From the NCBI GenBank assembly GCA_030141605.1, contig JAQGDQ010000023.1, positions 64,001-124,000 of the forward strand: DNA of 60,000 nt, written 5' to 3'. Below are positions 50,323 through 60,000 of this stretch, in pieces. Origin of the DNA: Tubiluchus corallicola (lineage: Eukaryota; Priapulida; Priapulimorpha; Priapulimorphida; Tubiluchidae). The notes beneath the pieces were generated by a model. It saw only the letters and a program-made list of their open reading frames with translations, was not told where the DNA came from and did no database searches. The position numbers and the translations under genes were made by a program. Numbering within the stretch: the stretch's first letter is position 1; each line of letters opens with the position of its first letter.

Positions 50323-52130
50323 CTCTTCTGGTAAAATTTGTGTCGAGGATACTTTTGTGGACGGCAATCACGACGTGTGTCATCTCGTCTTACAACAATA
50401 CCGGCTCTTCCAAACGAAATAAAGATCGAGTGGAGATTTTAATATTTTTCAATAACGCTCAAAATCAGACCATTGTTCAAGAAAACCTTTACCAATGTAT
50501 GAAGTCCATGACACGTCATGCTACAGGTGCGATAAAACTGCATTTTCTGGGAGATAAAGAAAGTGTGAACATTGCAGCTGATATCTTGAAAAAAGTGTGG
50601 CACACGACACCCCATGCAGCATCTTTGCAGTACGAGGTAATCATACTGTATTGGTCGTAGGTGAAGCCTTTTTAGTGAACAAGATGAAGTTGTCTATTCA
50701 CAAGATAATGGTTTTACAGTGAAGTTTTTACACTACAATCGGTGATCTATATCTGAGCAAATACTCTTGCTGTGCTGCTCGTAATATTAGTCACACCACT
50801 TTGTACCAATTTTTAGTCAAAAATTCCTGTATCAAAATGTTTTTTGGCACATTTGATGATAGATATACAATTCTCACCCATGTTTAAAGATTCACATAGG
50901 ATTAATTTAGATTTAAATTTTTGTAGTTTATTACGTTAATGCAAATGTGTATTCCGGGTATTCATAACATTAATATGTTTGAGTGATATTTTTTGTGACT
51001 TTATCATGCAGCGTGTAAAATAAAACGCTATCATTTCCAGTTATTATTAATAAAAGGAGTAAAATATTAATCAAAGCTAATTAATAAAAATTAATATTCT
51101 AATGAATGCTAGCATATTTAGTAAATTTATACTTGTATCTGATAACGTTTTTGCTAATTCGTCTCAAGATAGTTCTTACAAGAGCGTTTTGCACTTTCTG
51201 TTGTAAACTTTTAGACCTGATACGTAGAAAGAAAATCATCTTTAGATATAGAAATATACGAACTATATTCTTTATTGTGTACAGGAAGAAGTTAGTAGCG
51301 TAAACTAAACTAAACTAAACTAAACATATCTTTCTCTAGAAATTGACCTCGTTAGAGGCCTGAACTGTATTGAAGCCCATATGAATAAAGCGGAATTTAA
51401 TTTCTCGACTCTTTCAGATTAAAACATTTAGTTTTTTTTTTAGATTGAGCTTCACGACGTATGGAAAGTCATACATGACGTCATTGATGACGTCAGATAC
51501 TTGCAAGAAATCTTCAAAAGTCGCCTCAGGCACTACAAGCTTTTCGATGATTACTACTACTTTGTTCCATTTGTTATTTATAAAATGCTGAGTGTAGAAA
51601 AGATTATAAAGATTGACATTGACACCAAAATACTGGCGGATATTCGATTATTGTGGCAACATTTCTACGCTTTTGACAATCAAATGCTCTTTGGTTTAGT
51701 CCCTGAACAGCAACCCACGTATTTTAAGCAATTTCTTCGATACAGACACTACACTGGAGATGAAACCGTGGGTACGCCACTCCCTTATGGCCATCCAGGT
51801 TACAACGGTGGTCTGTATTTGATGCATGTAGCTCGGATGGCCAGGTCTCGGGTTTACCAACACGTCATTCAGGCAGATAACCTCAGGTTACTAATGGACA
51901 AATACATGTTTGAAATGCCACATTTGGGAGATCAGGACATATTTACGTTGCTGAACTTTGAATACCCGGAATTATTTCATTCTCTGCCTTGTTCGTGGAA
52001 TAGGCAGCTGTGCCGTATATATGCAAGGGAGAAATGGGTTACATCAGTTTTGTTCGACAAGTACCACACATGCAAAGAACGCATTATGCTGTACCATGGT
52101 AATTGTTATACAGCACTTCCGCCATCTTGA
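50323..52130 (+). CDS. XXYLT1-like xyloside xylosyltransferase (GT8), first exon missing
   Basis: Two exons are clear: 50323-50636 (acceptor TTTTAG, donor GAG/GTAATC) and 51444-52130 (acceptor after a T-rich run, stop at 52128-52130), joined in phase 0 for about 332 residues. The first begins with LLVKFVSRILLWTAITTCVI, a signal anchor, consistent with a type II ER/Golgi protein. GT8 features follow: LHFLGDKES, KIIKIDIDTKI (the DxD metal/UDP-sugar motif), LWQHFYAFDNQMLFGL, HPGYNGGLYLMH, HLGDQDIFTLL, SWNRQLC and a C-terminal YHGNC. The order and wording match XXYLT1, which adds the second xylose to the xylosyl-glucose O-glycan on Notch-type EGF repeats. Function here is inferred from family. 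No in-frame ATG precedes the anchor after the upstream TGA (50313-50315), so a short 5' exon is expected. The human protein is about 393 residues, so roughly the extreme N-terminus is missing. Confidence 0.86.
51302..51325. repeat. (TAAAC)n short tandem repeat
   Basis: Five-base units AAACT repeated about five times in the XXYLT1-like gene's intron. Too short and internal to be telomeric. Confidence 0.7.
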
Positions 52131-52133
52131 TTC

Positions 52134-52216
52134 GGGTTACATCAGTTCTGTTCGACATGTGCCAGAGAAGTGATGAACGTATAACTGTTATACAGCGCTT
52201 TCGCCACCATGAGAAC
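52134..52216 (+). repeat. Partial tandem duplicate of the XXYLT1-like gene's 3' end
   Basis: GGGTTACATCAGTTCTGTTC, GACATGTGCCA, GAACGTAT and AACTGTTATACAGCGCTTTC repeat, with small deletions, the coding sequence at 52037-52130 (GGGTTACATCAGTTTTGTTC to AATTGTTATACAGCACTTCC). The copy starts within four bases of the stop codon and cannot be translated as part of the gene. Confidence 0.75.
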
Positions 52217-52436
52217 TATCTGACTGGGCCCGACCTGCACCGTAGTTTTGAGCTTCTTAAATTATTGGCTGTGTAACGAAATAGTTTCAATACAGGGTCT
52301 AGTAAATTAGGCCTGAAATGAGACGTTACTCTTCAAGTAAACCACGGAATAGTAATACATCTTTTACCAAGAGTTTATTGTGAATCATTAGGGTTAAACA
52401 AAAAAATACTTTTAGTACATCAAATGCATCAAAATA

Positions 52437-52560
52437 GCTCAATGGTAGCGTGCTCATTTCTCACCCGGGAGGTCCCGGTTTCAACTCCCGGCCGAGTGGT
52501 ATGAAACACTTAAAAAATCGTACTGCTGGTTATTTAATCAAGAACGTGGGTTTATCGAAG
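52437..52560 (+). mobile_element. tRNA-derived SINE
   Basis: A-box-like TAGCTCAATGGTAGCGTG (about 52445) and B-box-like CCCGGTTTCAACTCCCGG (about 52473) are spaced as in tRNA genes. The following GGCCGAGTGGTATGAAACAC and TTAAAAAATCGTAC resemble the body of the SINE copies at 44751 and 54732. Acceptor-stem ends do not pair, so I do not call a functional tRNA. Confidence 0.65.
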
Positions 52561-52668
52561 TAACAAGCGGGTAATAATAATGCGGACCACTTTGGAAATA
52601 AGTAATGAATTACTTAAGGTGTTATCCATGAACTATGCCCTAAACGAAATTATCGACAAATTGTCTAA

Positions 52669-52678
52669 CTATTACCCT

Positions 52679-52713
<35 letters not shown>

Positions 52714-52749
52714 ATGACGATATTATATATATATTAGGGTAATAGCTCG

Positions 52750-52780
<31 letters not shown>

Positions 52781-52852
52781 CGTCCGTAATTTCTTTATTA
52801 TCATATTATATTATATGATATTATATGATAATAAAGAAATTGCGGACGATAT
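52669..52852. repeat. Two adjacent AT-rich palindromes
   Basis: First: CTATTACCCTAAAATATATA (52669 on) pairs with TATATTAGGGTAATAG (ending about 52744). Second: AATATCGTCCGTAATTTCTT with TATTATCATAT (52777-52811) pairs with ATATGATAATAAAGAAATTG with CGGACGATATT (52818-52852), nearly perfect over ~35 bases. Long (TA)n runs lie inside. Hairpin or cruciform formation is likely. Confidence 0.85.
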
Positions 52853-54690
52853 TGATGGTAAGAGACCAACCGGCTCGGCATTATTTGATTTGATTCCAGA
52901 GACACTTCATTTTAACGTAACACTTTCTTCCGTTAACAGATACAACATCTTTAAAACACCTATAAACTTATCGAACTGCAAAACATTTTCACAGAAAAGC
53001 CGAGCACTAATGAGTTGAATGACAAGATTGTTATCAAAGTTAGCGCTTGTCAGCATGTCTTGATAATGCATAGGTTGAATCTCTTCCTTGGGACATTGTG
53101 AAACCATTACACTCTCTTATAGTGAAGTCTGCTTAGGACAACGCATTTGAGCACTGACATAGCAAATCAAAAAATCAGGTGCCAGATCCTTGTCAAATTG
53201 CTAAATTATAAGCTTTCTGCTGTATTTATGCTGTCTTCACTTTTCTGCATAACATCACAACTCCCCGGATTTAATGTAGCTAGAGCCTACATTATTTTTC
53301 CCTTTGCCATGTTAACCGCATGCTTTCGATTTTATCATATTTTAACCAATGCTCGCGATGTGTACATTATCTGTTCTAACCTTAATAGTTAATTTGTTCT
53401 CATTTTATTGCGCGAGTGTGTTAAATATTAAAAAGTTTTGCTCAAAATAAAGCACAGATATATGTATTAGTGCAGTCCCGTGGCGGCATCTGCCGGCTAT
53501 GAAATGCTATTACTGTATAATGTTTCCTTTCAAATGTTTAGAAAAATTCACTCTGGGGTGAACAACAGAAGGGCAGTACTTGCATTTGAGAAAATGAAAA
53601 CCTATAACTTGTTTGTTAGAGAAAATAAAGAGCTAATCACACCAAAGCTTATTAGCATTAACGATATTTCGGCAAACCTCTGCTCCCTTGATCAGGTTAC
53701 ATAAAACGAATCACAGAATTCCAGTACGTCATTCAAACACAGTAAACACGGCAAAACTGAATGTCAGAATGGTTGCTATGGTCGACCAAATTTACTTATT
53801 CCTGATCAATTAGACATCTGTATTCTTCTGGCATTGAAATGCAATCGTCACCAGAATTTGTATTGCAATTAGATACAAATTACCCCAAAAATTTACTTCT
53901 GTGGTAATTTTGTTCCCTCTACAAAATTTTTGCATCTGCCAAATCCATATTATGGTTGAAATTTACAGCATGGTCTACCACTTTAGGGTCCGAGGAGCAA
54001 TTAAATAAATGATATTTTTTGAATGTTCAAGAATCCTTGTCTTCCAAGCACGACCAGTTTCACCAATTTACTTTCTAAAGGACAATCTAAAATTTATACA
54101 CTAAACCAGAAGTTTCTTTTTAGACGACGATCTAAAGTTTTGTGTTGGAAATTTAGATTTTAATGTCACTATTTGTTTTGAAGTTACCTGAATGTTATGA
54201 GAAGTTAACTTTCTAGCCTCTTTTTTTGTTACTACACGATAGTACGGGAGGCACAACAACAGTTTTGTGCTTTGACGGACCAGTCGATGGAAGAATGACC
54301 CCTGGGAAAAAGCGTGCACTAAAGTGTCTGCTTCAAAACTTGCGACTTTTGATTCACTCAGAAATTTCGTTACTGGAAAAAGTATTCAACACATACGAAA
54401 TAGCTTTCAATTTGATCACGAAATGCAAAAAAATTGTAGGGAAAACAAAATCATCATAGACGAAAATTTTTGGAGTCATTTGCATCCAATTGCAAAACAA
54501 ATTTTGGTAACGATTGCATTTCACTGCTTGTAGAATACAGATGTTTAATTGATTAGTAATTCCGTGGTAATAAGTATCTTTTTAGTATACCACAGTAACC
54601 ATTCTGTCATCCTATTTTGTTGGGTGATGAAATTAGTTTATTTTGCTTTTACTGTGTTTAAATGACATTCTAGAATTCTATACCAAATGG
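52853..54690. other. Non-coding stretch
   Basis: Short frames at 52815-53018, 53147-53392, 53480-53704 and 54226-54533 carry no recognisable domain and no clear splice pattern. No repeat stands out. Confidence 0.4.
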
Positions 54691-54696
54691 AACAAT

Positions 54697-55165
54697 CTAG
54701 TGGTGACGCATCCGCTTTCCGTCTGGGAGATAGTGAGTTCAATACTGCGGCCGGGTCGCACCAAACACTTTAAAAATGGTACCGTCTGTTGCCCTGCCTG
54801 GTGCGTGGTATTTAGGGTTAAAGCAGGGTTGCACCTGAAGCGGCTCTGACAAACCGCTGGCTTTCTTTTGAAGGTTTAATTGTCTGTTGCTCTCCCTTGT
54901 TGGTGCTGAGCATTCTTGTCTCAGCGTGGTCAGCGTGCTGCTATGCAGCGATCTCATCTGTTCTAGTAGTCGGAAGTAGTCTAGATGCCTAGCGTTGGAA
55001 ATGAAAGTAGCTAAAAAACCGTTAAAATTCAAATTTTTGAAAGCGACAGCACCATGTTTTATCACGACTTAATTTCTGTTATGTAGTTGTAGAATTTACA
55101 GCCGACAAAAAGCTTTTTGAGCTTATGTTAATTGCTCATCGAAAAACCGACATTAAATATAGGTT
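54697..55165 (+). mobile_element. SINE copy A with microsatellite tail
   Basis: The head has TAGTGGTGACGCATCCG and GTGAGTTCAATACTGCGG, tRNA-like A- and B-box positions. The body has GGCCGGGTCGCACCAAACAC, TTTAAAAATGGTACC and TTGCCCTGCCTGGTGCGT, then about 230 bp absent from copy B, then TCTGTTATGTAGTTGTAG. The tail, AAATATAGGTTATTATTGTT, runs straight into a GTT microsatellite. Confidence 0.7.
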
Positions 55166-55168
55166 ATT

Positions 55169-55210
<42 letters not shown>

Positions 55211-55320
55211 ATTGTTATCCTTATCGTTATCCTTATCGTTATCATTATCGGTATCGTTATCGGTATCGTTATCGGTATCCTTATCATTATCACTATCACT
55301 ATCATTATCATTATTATTAT
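55158..55320. repeat. Compound (GTT)n / (TTATCG)n microsatellite
   Basis: About 50 bp of GTT units, then six-base units TTATCC, TTATCG and GTATCG, then TTATCA/CTATCA, ending in ATT units. It continues directly from the SINE tail. Confidence 0.93.
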
Positions 55321-55809
55321 GTGATTAATTTTATGTAATGCGATGAAGGGACAGCGGATTCTCGAAATATGGTTAATACTAATAAACGTTCTTTACTTTT
55401 ATTATAGATACACAACGCCCCCCAGTCATCAAGTGTTGGTTATTATCTGTCAATTGTCTTTGAAACCTCTAGCATGGAAACGGTTTAAAAATATAAGATA
55501 AAAGCAGCTCCGAATAAATGAATATTCATTAGCAAACTGAATTTCAATATAAAAGAAACGCAAAAGATAGAAAGTTGAAAATTTTCACTTCATATCTAAA
55601 TATTTTTCAGATATTGGTTTCTATAGAATATGGGTTTTGAATTCCATCGTTTGTCATTGTCTGCCGATGATTTAGATGTGAATTGAAAATCTGCGCTTTC
55701 CTTCATTGATCATACTGAATTTCAGTTTGATAGTGAAAATGCATTTATTTGAAGTCGCCTTTATCTTTTGTTTCTGAATTGCCATAAATATAAAGCAGTT
55801 TTGGCAGCT
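55321..55809. other. Non-coding stretch
   Basis: AT-rich sequence with no recognised gene or repeat. Confidence 0.45.
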
Positions 55810-56230
55810 TAAGGCCCGCGTCAGAGCTGGACATAATCCGTATGCCGTGAGGAGAAAAAGCTGCCTAATGAAAAATGAACACGTGCTAAAGAAAGGTTCC
55901 TGTCAGACAGATAACCCATTAGCCATCTTCCGCCGACCGCGGTTTGCATACCGTAAGCCATCAGCCATCATCCACGGTAGGCCCCTCCCAACCGGTTTTG
56001 AGAGGTTCATAAGACGCCTTATCGCGGAATGAATTTGGCCATTAATTTCATTCGCCATAAGGTGTTTCGAATCATCGTTAACGCGATAATTAGCATGTTT
56101 GTGCTTCATGTAGTGAGCAAGTCATTTACGTCATAAGAATTCATAACATTTATGAGAATGGTCTCAGAAACACTAAAAAGCAATGTTTAAACGCGACATT
56201 TAACTAAAATAGCAGTTAGATACACAGGGC

Positions 56231-56261
<31 letters not shown>

Positions 56262-56544
56262 GAGGCAGTATGTTCGCATAAAGCAAAAAAATGTTACATT
56301 GGCGCGAGGCCCCCCTGGAGGGTGAGGCCCCGGCGAAGTATCCCCACTTCCCCCCTTGAAATAGGCCCTGTATAAGATACATGCATTGCCCAAACGGATT
56401 ATGGCAAAATGGCTTACAATATTTACACAGAGCAAGGATCATGTTGCAGATTATTATATACGCCTTATGGAAAATGGAAGACTCCTTGAGGCTTATGAAA
56501 TATGACTTACGCCTTACGCCTTTCTTTGTGTGACACGGGCCTCA
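55810..56544. mobile_element. Candidate TIR element (non-autonomous DNA transposon)
   Basis: Left end TAAGGCCCGCGTCAGAG matches the right end on the minus strand, TGAGGCCCGTGTCACAC, at 13 of 17 bases. The 735-bp interior repeats CGCCTTA/ATAAGGCG words in both orientations, has a (GA)n run at about 56229-56262 and a GC-rich patch at about 56300-56370, and encodes no transposase. No target-site duplication was found. Confidence 0.5.
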
Positions 56545-57930
56545 TGTGGTTTTCGAACATATCGCCAACAAATCCCTCATTCTTTAACAGTTCTTAATAG
56601 TAACTTGTGTAGGGCTATGCTAAAACATGAGATAAAAATTAAATATTGCGCATTAACCGTGTCTCGCAAATCGATTTATTGATTACTATAGTTAAAACAT
56701 TCAACCTCTAAGTATAAACAACGTTTCGATAATAGTCTCAAAGAAAACGATTACATAGTTGCGAAAGCGTTTTTTCGGCATTTGGGTATTAAGTACGTCA
56801 TTAAAATCGAACAAATTTCACAAACGCATTAGTTTACATCATTTATGAGATTGTAATGAGATACTGATTTCAGCATTTAATTTAAATTAGCCTTAATTAA
56901 TAAAGCTAACTTATGCAAACTGACACAAGATCTGTAAACAAAATACAAGAAGTTTGGTCACCCGCATTTATAAGTGTAGAACAGCATATAGGACATAATG
57001 TGAAAAATATCAGTTTTTGTTTTGTATTTCAAGGGACCTATATTAATTAAGTAAAACAATACCATTATTGACGTGACTGCAACATAACTTTGAGAACAGT
57101 TTTACTAATTTTCAAGAGCATTAAACCACGGTGGCTGATTCACCTAGTGGCACCATAGACTTCTTATTTTCAAATTATCTGAAAATCACAGTAATCTTGT
57201 ACACGATAGTTTTTAGGACTGTCGCAAACAGATGTAAGTATAAGAATATATATAATACGTAAGTTGTTAAATTGAAACGGAAAACAAAAAATAATTAGTA
57301 AGTGTTGTAGCTGCATAAGCTAATTGTATCGTACATATTAAGACAGTGAAAGCTTTTCGTTTTTTAGTTACTCGCTTGCGAAGTTATTCTATAAAGAGTT
57401 CTGTTTCGCCGTGATGTTGCAACAAGCTTTGTTTTGTTGTAGCATTTCATGTAATAGATTTTTATCAGTTTTTACGAGCATGCGTCAAGCAGGTAACCCA
57501 ATGTTTGGCATTTTGGACTAGTTTGTGATATAATGTTATTATTAAACACATTTTTAAATAGTACAACACGTTAACGCACTTTCATGCACTAGTAACCGCT
57601 ACATTTTATGTAATACTACAATGATGATGACTATAATGGTGGCGAATCTCTGATTATGACCCAAATGAGATGCCTTCAAGAGGAAAAAATGGCATGCGTC
57701 TCTTTAACATTTCATTTGCTCAAAACTCTAAGATAGCAAGTTGTTATTTTAGATAAAACATAATACTGGCAAGGATGTGCTTTTCGAATTCGGCAAATAA
57801 GGCAGTCATGAAAGAACACCGAGGTGCTGATAACACTAGCATAATAGCAGTAATAAGTTTAGTTTACGGAAACGCTTCAACATTTTTAAAGGGATTTCCA
57901 AAATTTGCTATACAAAGTTAATTGCTTCTG
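56545..57930. other. Non-coding stretch
   Basis: AT-rich, with no gene or repeat that I can support. Confidence 0.45.
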
Positions 57931-58159
57931 GACAAATGCCTGCAGCTTTGTTGTTTAATTTTAGGAGTTTTTGTCAAACAATTTCTCTTCGAGATGTCGC
58001 ATTTGCCAGTCTGTGTCTCTGCGCCTTCGTCCAGGACTTAGACCACTGGTCAAGTAACGCAGTTGATCGCCAGCTTTGCTCATTTCACTGTAGTCACACG
58101 AATGGGAAAGCCCTGCGTTCATTAAACACGTCCTTTTCCTAAAATAAAACAGAGTCGTT

Positions 58160-58400
58160 TAACGCTTATATTGTTAATAACGTTTATAACTATTTACAGC
58201 CTACATCAAACGCAAACTAAAAATAAACAAGGGCATAACTCCGTGTCAAAATTAGCGATCAATTTTTGGAATACAACACCACTTAAACTCAAAGCATCAA
58301 CTAACATAAAAAGCTTCAAAAAATTTCTAACAAATTACTCAAGAGCAACACATGAAGACGACAAACTAATTCCTACAGGCTATCCTTTTATATATTAACA
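58160..58400 (+). mobile_element. Non-LTR retrotransposon 3'-terminal coding fragment
   Basis: The frame 58171-58398 reads SKLAINFWNTTPLKLKASTN then IKSFKKFLTNY, the W-N-x-L/T-P-x3-K ... S-x-x-x-FKK-x-L pattern found at the very end of many LINE ORF2 proteins. Upstream RT sequence is absent, so the copy is 5'-truncated. It lies about 150 bp before the large ATT array, as a 3' end with a simple-repeat tail would. Confidence 0.5.
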
Positions 58401-58546
58401 TCAACTTAAAATATTAAGTTAATTACAGTTTAGCAAGTGACAAGTAGAAACTCAAAAAAAATCTGACAATTTAATCGAAATTAATTCCCTTTAGCCTTTA
58501 AGCATGTGCTGTTATATAAGTCACTTAAATTTATATTTATGTAAAT

Positions 58547-59190
<644 letters not shown>

Positions 59191-59191
<1 letters not shown>

Positions 59192-60000
59192 AATTTATTG
59201 ACTGGTGACAGTCCATTCACAACAGTACAACAGTGACAAATAATTTCAAAAGCTGCAAGTTCGGTTAGTTAAAACGTGAAACTTGAAAATGTTAAAACAC
59301 TCAAAAATAAAATGCATCAGATTATGTTGGTCCAACGTGAAAAAAGGATTTCTCTACAAACTTTTTGCTTTATAAATCCGTGTATTATACATAATTTAAT
59401 TTTTAAAAATATTTCAATTGCGTGTAAAAGTTTCTGAAAATGTAAATTTTCAGTTTTTTTACTGCTAACATGTAAAGTCTTTAATCTTGTCTTTAAGTTA
59501 ACTAACACAATTTTGACGCTTTTGTACAGAGAGACCGAATACTCACATGTATTTTTATACACTATAATTGTATTGCTGTACATTTTGTGTATGTTTTTAT
59601 TACAATAAAGTATTATATATATACGTGTGTGTGTGTGTGTGCGTGCGTGCGTGTGCGTGTGTGTGTGTATGTGTGAATATATATGTATGAGCAAACAAAA
59701 TCTAAAATTATTCATTTACTCTAGACCTGCGTAATAAGCAAAATTTTAGTTGTGTACACGAAACTGAACAAACATTCAAAAAACTCTCACTCCCACTCTC
59801 ACTTTTACTCTAATTCATATTCTCATTCTTAAAATTTTTTATATGAATCTGGCCGAATAAATAAGGATTTTCTAATTTACTTATTATTATAATAATTTAC
59901 AATAAATGTCAACACAGTCGAAAACACTTCCTTCACCGCTAAAAAGAAAATTCGCAAGTTGGTGATGCTTTGGTTTGCACCGTGAAAGCTCAGCTTGTTC
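59191..60000. other. Non-coding stretch with a GT dinucleotide tract
   Basis: A (GT)n/(GC)n tract lies at about 59623-59672. The 132-codon minus frame 59317-59715 crosses it and has no domain. No gene is recognised to the window end. Confidence 0.5.

Noticed and set aside
52437-52510. Functional tRNA gene
   Set aside because: A and B boxes are present but the ends do not form an acceptor stem and the anticodon arm is unclear; a SINE is more likely.

Overview
The window looks like nuclear DNA of an animal. It is AT-rich and gene-poor, its genes are split by GT-AG introns, and the recognisable proteins (menorin/FAM151, an ankyrin-SOCS protein, EXTL2-like GT64, an HNK-1-type sulfotransferase and XXYLT1-like GT8) are metazoan families. 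A marine invertebrate, possibly a non-bilaterian, would fit, but the sequence alone does not fix the taxon. I found no rRNA, no functional tRNA, no CRISPR array and no bacterial operon.

Layout. 3.8-14.3 kb: a menorin-type gene on the minus strand with six exons recovered; its 6.1-kb fourth recovered intron carries a complete single-exon ankyrin-repeat gene on the plus strand (6787-8775). 14.3-19.5 kb: non-coding, with one short inverted-repeat element and a 38-bp tandem repeat. 19.7-25.5 kb: a decayed non-LTR retrotransposon (PHD-like and CCCH fingers, endonuclease, reverse transcriptase), interrupted by a 5'-truncated second LINE bounded by a perfect 15-bp target-site duplication. 25.7-28.3 kb: an unidentified minus-strand ORF and a Ty3/gypsy-type remnant that kept gag, protease and integrase fragments but lost its reverse transcriptase. 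30.2-33.8 kb: a complete five-exon EXTL2-like glycosyltransferase gene (minus). 34.2-38.6 kb: microsatellites, a foldback element and a pair of direct repeats. 40.6-43.4 kb: a four-exon carbohydrate sulfotransferase gene (plus) with a ~400-bp trinucleotide array just after a 5' splice site. 44-47 kb: tRNA-like SINE pieces and a 45-bp minisatellite of about 23 copies. 50.3-52.1 kb: an XXYLT1-like xylosyltransferase gene (plus) followed by a small tandem copy of its last codons. 52.4-60 kb: SINEs, AT-rich palindromes, a terminal-inverted-repeat element, a LINE tail and a ~650-bp ATT/AGT array.

Three of the five host genes (GT64, sulfotransferase, GT8) encode predicted type II membrane enzymes of the secretory pathway that build or decorate glycans. 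They belong to different pathways and alternate with repeats, so I do not infer an operon-like unit. The menorin protein is probably a secreted or surface phosphodiesterase-fold protein, and the nested gene is probably a cullin-RING substrate adaptor. I see no clear new biological system. The most unusual items are the antisense nested gene, the nested LINE with its target-site duplication, the ORF1 zinc-finger combination, and the microsatellites that follow SINE tails.
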